Shown: positions 6,289-13,094 of the stretch, one piece after another
Position numbering within the stretch: the stretch's first letter is position 1
Layout of the letters: every line of letters starts with the position of its first letter
NCBI GenBank assembly: GCA_021604825.1
Contig: BQJS01000114.1
Span: 1-15,385, forward strand
Reading direction: 5' to 3'
Length of the DNA stretch: 15,385 bases
From: Phycisphaerae bacterium
Lineage (GTDB): Bacteria; Planctomycetota; Phycisphaerae; UBA1845
Notes under the pieces: generated by a model
What the model was told of the DNA's origin: nothing
The model's database searches: none
What the model saw: only the letters and a program-made list of their open reading frames with translations
Made by a program: the position numbers and the translations under genes

Positions 6289-8406
6289 TTACTCCTGTTG
6301 GGCTCGGGCGGTTTTCTCGGTGAAGACGTCGTTACCGCGCATGGTATCAGGTGGTTGAATTCCAAATGCCGAAAGAATCGTGGGGGCCATGTCCTCCAAG
6401 TCTGGGTTTGGAAAAGGCACTTTACGATTCGAGAAGATCACGCCGGGGACGAGATCGGTGGCGATGCAGTGGTCGCTGCACCAGGCTTCCTTGTTGTCGT
6501 GGAGCATGGTCTTGGGTGCGCCGCCCAGCGCGGTGGGCCAACCGCAGCGGTAGTCGAGGGCGTAGCCGATTTGCATGTCCGGGCCGTGGATGATTTGATC
6601 GCCTTCGTAGACTTCGTCGGCGAAATAAACTTCCTTGATCGCCAATCGGTTGGTCTCCGGGTCGCGAAAGTTTTTGAGCTTGTCGCGAATTTCGTTCATC
6701 AAATCTTCTCTGTCGATCGGATTGACGATGCCGTGTTTTTCGCGGCCCCTCATGTTGAGATACAAGCCGTTGATCCCGACGGCGTAGGCTTTTGTTGCAC
6801 TCCAGTCGAATCCGCTGGTGTCGCTGCGACTGCCGTCTGGTTTGAGTTTGGCGTAACCGTTTTCGATCAGCCAGGTGTTGAGGTTCACACCACGGTCAAA
6901 GTCGGCGAACCCGTGGTCGCTCACGCAGATGATGGTGGCGTCGGGGAACGCGGTCATCACTTTGCCGAGGGCTTTGTCGACTTCGACGTAGACTTCGCGG
7001 ACGGTGTTCTTGTACTTGATGCTTTCTTCGGGCGTGAGGGCTGGGTGCGAGTCGGCCATCGCCGACCAGAACATGTGGGCGACTTGATCGGTGCTGCCGA
7101 AGTAGAAGAACAGCAAGCCGTCGGAGTAATTTTCGATGGCGTAGTCGAGTAGGCGCAAGCGTTCTTCGTAAATCAGCTTGGCTTGTTCGAGGAATTCGTC
7201 GCGCGTCAGGATGCCCGCCCGCAGGCCTTGGGTGTCTTCGGGGAGGCCTTGCGTGAAGTATGGACCGGTTGCTTCGGAGACTTTCGCGCTGAGGTCGCTC
7301 GGAATGCTGATGGGCATCGCCGGCGCGTCCGGATCGATTTGAACGGGCGTGACGTATAACTCGATCGTCGGTTTCACTTGGCGCAGGTGCATTCGAACTT
7401 TACCCGACATTGATTGCGTGGCTGTCCCTGCGACGGTTGGTCCGAACCCAAAGTTGATGGTTTGCCAGTCGCTCCACTCGCCGGCTTTGAGCAGCACGCG
7501 AGCGCCTTCCCATTCGATCAGAGCGGAGTCGGTTTTCTTGTTGCGAAAGATCGTGAATGGAACGGTGATCGGTTCGTAGAGCTGTGCGTCGCTGGCTTTG
7601 TTCGGATCGAGCAGCGCGTCGGGCGGGCCGTGAAATTCGCCGGTCGCAACGTTGCCGCCGACGGGTTTTATGCGGAGTGTATAGGCCTTTGCGCCGCCGG
7701 TGTTCTTGATGTGTCGCGTCGAGCCGGTGGTGTAGAACGAGCTTTCGCCAGGGCTGCCGGTCAGGTCAGGCGTGCCCATGTCGCTGAGCGTTAGGAATTC
7801 GCCGGGGCCGGGTGATTCGGACGGCGGATAGTTGGCTGGCATGCGGTAGACGTGGGCGTCGATGCCGGCTTCGGTGAGGTATTCCCAGAACGCTCGACCA
7901 TTTCGAGCAATCGCGAGGGTGCTCTCGCCCCAAACCGGAAGCTTCCAATGTCCCCAGGGGATGGACAAGACTTCACCCGTGCTGATGTTTGAGGTTGAGA
8001 ATTTCGGCGAATACGTTTCCGGATCGCGATGGATGAAATCGAAGATGCCGTGTTCGCCGGGGTTGGTGCCGGTGGTGAACGTCGTCCAGGCGACGGGGCT
8101 TTGCGGTGGTGTTGATGTACCGAGCGGTTTGAATGAACCGGTGTCAGCCAGTTTCGAGAAGTTCGGCAGCAGGCCTTGGTTCATCATTTCGGTGGAGAGC
8201 TTCGGGTCCATTCCGTCGAATCCGAGGACGATGACTTGTTTGCCTTTGGTTTTTGGTTGTGCGGTTTCGTTGCACGCGCTCGAAAACAACAGTGCGATTA
8301 CCAAGGAAAAGGTGACGGCGCATGTGTAGGGTGCGCTGTGCGCACCAGCGTATGCGGTGAAGTATCGGCGGTGCGCACAGCGCACCCTACAAAGTTTCGT
8401 ATTCAT
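6289..8406 (-). CDS. Alkaline-phosphatase-superfamily (type I phosphodiesterase-like) lipoprotein-type enzyme
   Basis: 705 residues from the ATG at 8406, which overlaps the upstream stop as ATGA; the frame is open further upstream but only as antiphase reading of the previous gene. The N-terminus has a hydrophobic core (about 29-43) and SSAC at 42-45, a weak lipobox. The AP-superfamily core follows: IVLGFDGMDP (metal Asp64), PPQSPVAWTTFTTG (likely nucleophile Ser103, aligned with the NPP threonine), NPGEHGIFDF, CVSDHGFADFDRG (Asp497, His498) and CSDHC (Asp645, His646). These are the two-zinc ligands of the family, which hydrolyses phosphate mono- or diesters outside the cytoplasm; the substrate is unknown. 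The extra N-terminal residues 6-28 derive from an inserted palindrome (8325-8391), an unusual interruption. It is a paralogue of the gene immediately upstream. Confidence 0.87.
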   Translation of the reverse strand: MNTKLCRVRCAHRRYFTAYAGAHSAPYTCAVTFSLVIALLFSSACNETAQPKTKGKQVIVLGFDGMDPKLSTEMMNQGLLPNFSKLADTGSFKPLGTSTPPQSPVAWTTFTTGTNPGEHGIFDFIHRDPETYSPKFSTSNISTGEVLSIPWGHWKLPVWGESTLAIARNGRAFWEYLTEAGIDAHVYRMPANYPPSESPGPGEFLTLSDMGTPDLTGSPGESSFYTTGSTRHIKNTGGAKAYTLRIKPVGGNVATGEFHGPPDALLDPNKASDAQLYEPITVPFTIFRNKKTDSALIEWEGARVLLKAGEWSDWQTINFGFGPTVAGTATQSMSGKVRMHLRQVKPTIELYVTPVQIDPDAPAMPISIPSDLSAKVSEATGPYFTQGLPEDTQGLRAGILTRDEFLEQAKLIYEERLRLLDYAIENYSDGLLFFYFGSTDQVAHMFWSAMADSHPALTPEESIKYKNTVREVYVEVDKALGKVMTAFPDATIICVSDHGFADFDRGVNLNTWLIENGYAKLKPDGSRSDTSGFDWSATKAYAVGINGLYLNMRGREKHGIVNPIDREDLMNEIRDKLKNFRDPETNRLAIKEVYFADEVYEGDQIIHGPDMQIGYALDYRCGWPTALGGAPKTMLHDNKEAWCSDHCIATDLVPGVIFSNRKVPFPNPDLEDMAPTILSAFGIQPPDTMRGNDVFTEKTARAQQE
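8325..8391. repeat. 67-bp inverted repeat (REP-like) inside the signal-peptide region of the AP gene
   Basis: Perfect 22-bp inverted arms at 8325-8346 and 8370-8391 flank a 23-bp loop. Each arm contains its own small hairpin, GGTGCGC-TGT-GCGCACC. The arm begins TGTAGGGTGCGC, a sequence style I recall from widespread bacterial intergenic REP elements. Here it is translated in frame, giving an arginine/alanine-rich stretch ahead of the hydrophobic core of the signal peptide. No clear target-site duplication can be seen beyond a TG dinucleotide spaced 69 nt apart on the two sides. It is unrelated in sequence to the doublet at 5034-5119. Confidence 0.85.
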
Positions 8407-10553
8407 GCAGCCGCTCCTTTCGGCGCGGCGCCGTTGACCTTTACGTTGAGCGGTTTGCCATCCATGTGCTTGGGGACGTTGATGCCGAAGAGCTTCATCA
8501 CCGTTGGGCCCAGATCGAGCAGACGCGGGTCGGAATCTTCGATTGGTTTGTTGCAGAACAAAATGCCCGGCACGATTTTCGGGTCGATGCAATGGTCGCC
8601 GCTCCAGGCCTTGGTGTTGTCGGAGAAGATGTCATCGGTGACATCACCGACGGCTGCTTCCCAAGACACGCGGTACCCTTCGTTGTAGCCAACGATGATG
8701 TCGGGTGCGTGTTCGGCGTAGGGGCCTTTGTACGAATGTCGGGCGCTGTACGCACGGTTGATGGCTGTCTTGTCGTGACGGGGATCAACGAGCCCGCTGA
8801 GTTTTTCGCAGAGTTCGACGCGGAGGTCGTCGGCTTCCTTGCCTTCGTTCACGACGCCCTGACTTTCACGATCGGCGACGTTCAGGTAGATGCCCGCAAG
8901 CCCCAACGCGTAGGCCTTGGTCTTGGACCAGTCGACTGTCGCGAGATAGCGCTCGCCGTTGGCGGGCGTCTTGAGCACCATGTACCCGTTGTCGATCAGC
9001 CAGCGGTTCAGGTCGATGCCGTAGCGGAAGGTTTTGAAGCCGTGGTCGCTGATGACCATGAGCAAGGTGTCGTCCTGCTCGCACTTGGCCATCGTTTTGC
9101 CGACGAGTTTGTCCATCCTTTCGTAGAGATCTGGAATGGCGTTCTTCAAACGTACGTCGCCGAAACCTTCGTGGCCCGGGTGGTCCTTGTCGATGTAACG
9201 CCAGAACATGTGCTGAATGCGGTCGGTGCCGTCAAACACGCAGCAAACGAGCCCGCGCTTGAGCTTGCTGAGGGCGTCGTCGAGCATTACTTCGCGCTCG
9301 CTGTCGGCTTCGGTGCATTGATGAAGGAAGGATGGGTCTTCGAGAATTTGTTCGTTGAGCGCCCAGGTATCTTCAGCCAATCCCAATGTTGCGAACGAAC
9401 CTTGCGACTTGGCTAGGTACGTCGAATAGACCGTCGGGTGCGAGATGGGCATCGCTGGTTTTTCCGGATCGATTTGCAGTGGCGTGACGTACAACTCGAA
9501 ATCCGGTTCGGTGTTCTTCAAAAGAAACTGGCAGATGCCGTGTACTTTGATGCCGGGAGCGGCTTTGAAATGAAAGCGAATCCACGGCGTGTATTCTTCT
9601 TTTTTGAGTTCAATCTTTTCGCCGCAAAGTGACAGCGTGGCTGACTCCTTGTCGCGGATGGTGACTTCAAACGGAGCCTTCATCACGCCGCCATCGACGC
9701 GGAGGCTGTTCTCTGGTCCGATGAGGTGCGACTTGATGCGAGTGCCATCACGTGTTACGTGAATTTGCTCGCCGCCCGTGTAGGGCAGCTCGTCGGTTTT
9801 CTTGGTGGAGTAGAAACTGAACGTCCCCTGGCTGCCGCGAAGATCTGGAACGCACATGGCCGAAAGAAGCACACCGCGAAACTTCTCTGGCGGGAATGTA
9901 ATCGGGACGCGGATGATGTCGGAGAAGATGTTGTGTTCGCCGAGATAATTCCAAAACGGTTTGCCCTTGCGCAGCAAGCGGATGGCTGGCTTGCCGATGG
10001 GCACGAGATATTTACCGATCTTTAGCGTCCGCGACGAACCGCCAATATGCACGCTTGAAAGCGTCGGCAGGTAGTTGCGCCGATCGACGGTGAGGAAGTC
10101 GAAGATGTTGTGCTTGCCGGGATTGCATCCGGTCAGAAACGACGACCAAGCCACGGGGCTCAGCGGCGGCAGGGTGGTGCCGAGTTTCTTGTAGCAGCCC
10201 TGCTCACGGAGTTTTTTGAGGTTGGGCATCTTGCCCTCGGCGATGTACTTTTCGACGAGGGTTGGTTCCATGCCGTCGAGCCCGACGATCACCGCCCGTT
10301 TGATCTTGGCGTGGCGATAGGTTTTTCGACCGCGAATCGATCGGATCAGCCACCGCACCGGCCAGGTGAAGAGGGTCAAAATCGCCGACAGCATAGCCAC
10401 AAAAAAGACCATGAACGATCCGAGGACAGCAAACCCGGCGCCTGGTCCGATATAACCGTAGGCGGGCAGGTTGGCAGTCAGCAGGATGATCGCGACGAGG
10501 ATGGTAATCCGCCGACGGGTCGGAATCTGACGCGGGCGGTCACTTGTGGACAT
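8403..10553 (-). CDS. Membrane-anchored alkaline-phosphatase-superfamily enzyme, first gene of operon
   Basis: 716 residues from the ATG at 10553. A basic n-region (RPRQIPTRRR) leads into a first hydrophobic helix (about 16-30), then GYIGPGAGFAVLGSF (33-47) and a second helix to about 65 with TWPVRWLIR. This GPGAG-containing two-helix start is one I associate with a planctomycete AP-like group. The catalytic domain follows: IVGLDGMEP (metal Asp93), LPPLSPVAWSSFLTG (likely nucleophile Ser132), ISDHGFKTFRYG (Asp503, His504) and SGDHC (Asp653, His654). An in-frame ATG at 10595 would add 14 residues; the frame stays open to 10997 but then runs antisense to the acetyltransferase, so a start at 10553 or 10595 is most likely. 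No ribosome site is clear at either. Its stop overlaps the next gene by 4 nt. Substrate unknown. Confidence 0.87.
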   Translation of the reverse strand: MSTSDRPRQIPTRRRITILVAIILLTANLPAYGYIGPGAGFAVLGSFMVFFVAMLSAILTLFTWPVRWLIRSIRGRKTYRHAKIKRAVIVGLDGMEPTLVEKYIAEGKMPNLKKLREQGCYKKLGTTLPPLSPVAWSSFLTGCNPGKHNIFDFLTVDRRNYLPTLSSVHIGGSSRTLKIGKYLVPIGKPAIRLLRKGKPFWNYLGEHNIFSDIIRVPITFPPEKFRGVLLSAMCVPDLRGSQGTFSFYSTKKTDELPYTGGEQIHVTRDGTRIKSHLIGPENSLRVDGGVMKAPFEVTIRDKESATLSLCGEKIELKKEEYTPWIRFHFKAAPGIKVHGICQFLLKNTEPDFELYVTPLQIDPEKPAMPISHPTVYSTYLAKSQGSFATLGLAEDTWALNEQILEDPSFLHQCTEADSEREVMLDDALSKLKRGLVCCVFDGTDRIQHMFWRYIDKDHPGHEGFGDVRLKNAIPDLYERMDKLVGKTMAKCEQDDTLLMVISDHGFKTFRYGIDLNRWLIDNGYMVLKTPANGERYLATVDWSKTKAYALGLAGIYLNVADRESQGVVNEGKEADDLRVELCEKLSGLVDPRHDKTAINRAYSARHSYKGPYAEHAPDIIVGYNEGYRVSWEAAVGDVTDDIFSDNTKAWSGDHCIDPKIVPGILFCNKPIEDSDPRLLDLGPTVMKLFGINVPKHMDGKPLNVKVNGAAPKGAAA

Positions 10554-10741
10554 GGGGGATCTTGCTTTCGGGGTTTGGGTTTCTGGTGCCGTCATTATTT
10601 GGATACGATCAGCCTCTTCTGCGGGTTCATCTGTACCCGCATTATCGTCCAGATCGCGGAATTGGGCCAGCGTAGTGTCGTAGTTGGAGTGCGTGTTCGT
10701 GCGAATCGCGCCGGGATCGCCGTTTGACCAGTGAGGGATAG

Positions 10742-11260
10742 GTGGCTGTGGAGCGTCCGAAGTCGGAATCCAATGGAGAGCTTCGCCCGTTCGATCCGCT
10801 TTATGCGCCGGTCGTGGCCGCGTGGATTCGATCGCCCTTACAACTCCGTTGGCTCGCACCCCGTACGCAATTCCCGCTAACGGCTGCCAAGGTCGTGAAT
10901 TGGACCAGGAAAACCGGTGAGGCGTTTTTGCTTTTTCGGTCGCAAGAGTCGATTCCTTGCGGATACGGTGAATTGAATCCCATGCAGGGGGACGCATCGC
11001 ACCTTTGGATTGGTCATGTTGTGATTGATATTGAACGGCGACGCCAGGGGCTGGGTCGGCAGTTGACTGAGTTGATCATTCGCAAGGCCGTCTCAGAGCT
11101 TGGGGCTAAGAAGGTTTCGCTGGTGGTGTTCCCCGAAAACAAACCGGCATTGGATTGTTATTTGCAATGCGGGTTCAAAGTCGTCGCGGAGGAGTTCCAG
11201 CGATTCGACAAAACATCAGCCCCCCAGCGGATGATACGGTTGGGGCTGGGATCGCGTTAG
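10742..11260 (+). CDS. GNAT-family N-acetyltransferase
   Basis: 172 residues from a GTG at 10742; a second GTG at 10748 is an alternative, and AGGG just upstream fits either poorly to moderately. The GNAT core is clear: strand HVVIDIERRR leading to the acetyl-CoA pyrophosphate loop RRQGLGRQLTE (R100-E110, the Q/R-x-x-G-x-G motif), an amphipathic helix, KKVSLVVFPENKPALDCYLQ with the Asn of motif B, and the closing CGFKVVAEEF. The N-terminal half carries a W-R/L-rich substrate region (AAWIRSPLQLRWLAP). The family transfers acetyl from acetyl-CoA to amines; the layout is close to the RimI/ribosomal-protein branch, but the acceptor cannot be told. The gene stands alone, divergent from the AP operon and convergent with the small lipoprotein-like gene. 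Confidence 0.88.
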   Translation: MAVERPKSESNGELRPFDPLYAPVVAAWIRSPLQLRWLAPRTQFPLTAAKVVNWTRKTGEAFLLFRSQESIPCGYGELNPMQGDASHLWIGHVVIDIERRRQGLGRQLTELIIRKAVSELGAKKVSLVVFPENKPALDCYLQCGFKVVAEEFQRFDKTSAPQRMIRLGLGSR

Positions 11261-11288
11261 GCGGCATTATCCGCGATTCGGTTGCCGC

Positions 11289-11320
11289 GCAAGAATTGCT
11301 CGTCGATGAGCCATTCTTGC
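11289..11320. terminator. Strong hairpin between convergent genes, possible bidirectional terminator
   Basis: GCAAGAAT, one mismatched base, GCTC, a 6-nt loop GTCGAT, GAGC, one base, ATTCTTGC: a 13-position stem with a single mismatch. It sits 29 nt after the stop of the acetyltransferase and 70 nt from the end of the opposite small gene. There is no T-tract on either side, so intrinsic termination is not assured; it may instead protect the 3' ends. Confidence 0.5.
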
Positions 11321-11389
11321 CCGTTGGCGCAAATCGTCCTAGCAGGCCCGTGACAACCGAATTGCCATGGCGACGTATCGCGACAGGCG

Positions 11390-11596
11390 TTAGTTATTGT
11401 CGGTCGTTGCGTCCGGTTCGATGACAGCAAACACGCCGTCGATCAAACCGGTCACGATGGAGGTCAGTCCCGATTGGACCTGACTGGCTGCGATGGACCG
11501 AAATTCTTCGGCTTCGGCACAGCCACCGGCCATCGACAATGTCATACCGGTGCCAACCATTAAGACCCAAAATCGATGCTTGTATTTAGCCGTCAT
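11390..11596 (-). CDS. Small secreted or lipoprotein-like protein, 68 residues
   Basis: The ATG at 11596 is chosen over the one at 11638 because GGAG lies 9 nt upstream and because the protein then begins with a short basic n-region (TAKYKHRF), a hydrophobic core (WVLMVGTGMTLSMAG) and AGGC with Cys26, an imperfect lipobox. The mature part would have about 42 residues: acidic EAEEF, then SIAASQVQSGLTSIVTGLID, then GVFAVIEPD. That reads as one amphipathic helix and resembles small planctomycete exported proteins I have seen only as hypothetical. It is monocistronic, 139 nt downstream of the TauE gene's end on the same strand. No function can be assigned. The clear ribosome site and signal peptide make it likely to be a real gene. 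Confidence 0.68.
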   Translation of the reverse strand: MTAKYKHRFWVLMVGTGMTLSMAGGCAEAEEFRSIAASQVQSGLTSIVTGLIDGVFAVIEPDATTDNN

Positions 11597-11735
11597 GGGG
11601 TATTTCTCCGAAAGACTGTGCGGAATTTCGTGCGTCACAAGTGCTATCGGCGAGTGTCTCGTTTCGCTTCGACGGAGTGGCGACGGATAGTGGGTTTGGT
11701 GTGGTCTGGGGCGCAGTTTTTGCTGTGATCGTAGG

Positions 11736-12593
11736 CTATTCGGCGGATGGCACGACGCTTGATTGAGGTGTGGTTTGACTTTCCGAGATTGACTGGCTGA
11801 TGATGATCATGCGGGCGGCGGCGGTGAGGAGAATTAAGACGAGCGCGGCGCGGAGGATCTTGATGGGGAGGGTGTGCGTCAGGCGGCTGCCCAACATGCT
11901 GCCGATGATCGCCGGTGGAATCAGGGTGCCAGCCAGTGTCAGCGATTCGGTGAGTTGAATGTCGCTGTGTCCGGTGACTAGGGCGCAGTTCTTGAGGATT
12001 GCGCCGACGAGACTCAGGACGAGGATTGTCGCGGCGGAGTTGGCGATGGCCTGTCGTAGCGGGATCTTCAGAAAGCGGACTTGGAACGGGACGCAGATCA
12101 CACCGCCACCGACGCCCAATAACCCGGCGATGAATCCCATCGGCGCTCCGATCATCAGTGCCGCCCGCCAACCGTTGCGTTGTGGTTGGTTGGCGGGGTC
12201 AGACGGCTTGATGGGATCGGCCCAGATAGCCATCACCTGTCGACCAGCCACCCATAGCAGGAAGATGCCGAAGATGAGGATCAGGGTTGCCTGCCCCGAA
12301 CCTTTGAACAGGTCCAACTCGCTGGTCCAAACCCCGGCCAGCACCGCGATCGTAGCCACTGGGGCCATCGTCCGGACAACGGGAAAGATGATGGCTTTGA
12401 CCTTCGCGTGTTGGATGAGGGCGGGTGCGACGACGAAGAAATTGACGATCATTGCTGCGGCTTGATAGAGGTGCGGGCGCGGGCCAAGGGCTTCGGTCAG
12501 GGCGGGGATCATGACCACACTGCCGCCAATGCCGAGCAATCCGCCCAGGATGCCAGCCGCAAAGCCGATGACGATGACCCATAGGGTGTCCAT
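11736..12593 (-). CDS. Sulfite exporter TauE/SafE family permease
   Basis: 285 residues from the ATG at 12593, placed just before the first helix; 21 extra residues are possible from 12656 but contain no hydrophobic segment and overlap the probable tRNA promoter. The protein shows the internal duplication of the family: GFAAGILGGLLGIGGSVVMI (10-29) in the first half and GFIAGLLGVGGGVICVPFQV in the second, each followed by helices, about eight in all, with a basic cytoplasmic linker (PIKPSDPANQPQRN) between the halves. Members move sulfite, sulfoacetate, sulfolactate or other organic anions across the inner membrane; no neighbour here points to one of these. No ribosome site is visible. It is divergent from the tRNA gene. 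Family call is secure, substrate open. Confidence 0.9.
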   Translation of the reverse strand: MDTLWVIVIGFAAGILGGLLGIGGSVVMIPALTEALGPRPHLYQAAAMIVNFFVVAPALIQHAKVKAIIFPVVRTMAPVATIAVLAGVWTSELDLFKGSGQATLILIFGIFLLWVAGRQVMAIWADPIKPSDPANQPQRNGWRAALMIGAPMGFIAGLLGVGGGVICVPFQVRFLKIPLRQAIANSAATILVLSLVGAILKNCALVTGHSDIQLTESLTLAGTLIPPAIIGSMLGSRLTHTLPIKILRAALVLILLTAAARMIIISQSISESQTTPQSSVVPSAE

Positions 12594-12649
12594 AAGCCGC
12601 GATGTTATCGCACATTGACGGCTTGGCGAGTGGCAAACAGCTGGCAACT

Positions 12650-12677
12650 TTGACACTGGCAGAAGGGATGCGATAAT
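12650..12677 (+). promoter_or_regulatory. Sigma-70-type promoter for tRNA-Thr
   Basis: TTGACA at 12650-12655, a 16-bp spacer and GATAAT at 12672-12677, with TG one base before the -10 (extended -10). The predicted start near 12684 gives a 5' leader of about 58 nt before the tRNA. The -35 matches consensus completely and the -10 differs at one base, which makes it the best promoter in the window. Confidence 0.65.
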
Positions 12678-12741
12678 TGAGACCGTCCAGTGAATTTCGC
12701 CCCGATCGAATACTGATTAGGAGAGATTCACAAGGACCAAC

Positions 12742-12813
12742 GCCGAGATAGCTCAACGGTAGAGCACAGCTTTCGTAAAGCTGAGGTTGAGGGTTCAAAT
12801 CCCTTTCTCGGCT
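12742..12813 (+). tRNA. tRNA-Thr (anticodon CGT)
   Basis: A full 72-nt cloverleaf can be drawn: acceptor GCCGAGA pairing with TCTCGGC, D arm GCTC-AACGGTA-GAGC, anticodon arm CAGCT-TTCGTAA-AGCTG with anticodon CGT at loop positions 34-36, a 5-nt variable loop AGGTT, and T arm GAGGG-TTCAAAT-CCCTT with one G-T pair. The discriminator base is T. CCA is not encoded (GTC follows), so it must be added by the nucleotidyltransferase. CGT reads ACG, hence threonine. It is a single gene rather than part of a cluster, and no integrase or attachment-site duplication is seen next to it. Confidence 0.95.
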
Positions 12814-12907
12814 GTCTCCAAACACATTGGCAGCCAATTCGTTAATCAATTCTATCCAGTACTCGCCAACCGAAACAAATTAGACACACAATCGGCGCAC
12901 AAGTCGT

Positions 12908-12937
12908 TTGATTCCGTTGGCGCGTGGCGGATATGAT
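12908..12937 (+). promoter_or_regulatory. Possible promoter of the subtilase gene
   Basis: TTGATT at 12908-12913, an 18-bp spacer and TATGAT at 12932-12937 lie in the 281-nt gap between the tRNA and the protease. A start near 12944 would leave a leader of about 150 nt. Both boxes are imperfect, so this is a weak assignment; I see nothing else in the gap apart from a short palindrome at 12826-12838. Confidence 0.35.
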
Positions 12938-13094
12938 TGGGGTTTGCGCAATGCACTCTCCGGGCAAACGAGCGGTTCCATCTTGGGCGCTCGATTGCGC
13001 GCGGTTTGAATTCATTTCGCATGGTGGTCATTCAATTTCAATTTTGCATTCCCTTGGGGTTTGTCGCTTGGGCGGCTTGGAGGACGTTTTGGCT

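Noticed and set aside
8466..9416. 316-residue + strand ORF antisense to the first AP gene, and the similar 284-residue one at 6298-7152
   Set aside because: Both mirror clear catalytic domains on the other strand and are dominated by Val/Ala/Asp/Phe as antisense shadows are.
10742..10997. Upstream extension of the first AP gene over the acetyltransferase
   Set aside because: The acetyltransferase has intact GNAT motifs on the + strand, and the antisense peptide shows no family feature.
12742..12813. Genomic island integrated at the tRNA-Thr 3' end
   Set aside because: No integrase gene and no repeat of the tRNA 3' end are seen downstream; the flanking gene is an ordinary secreted protease.
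12826..12838. ATTGGC-A-GCCAAT as tRNA terminator
   Set aside because: Real loop size leaves only about four pairs and no T-tract follows; termination is not supported.
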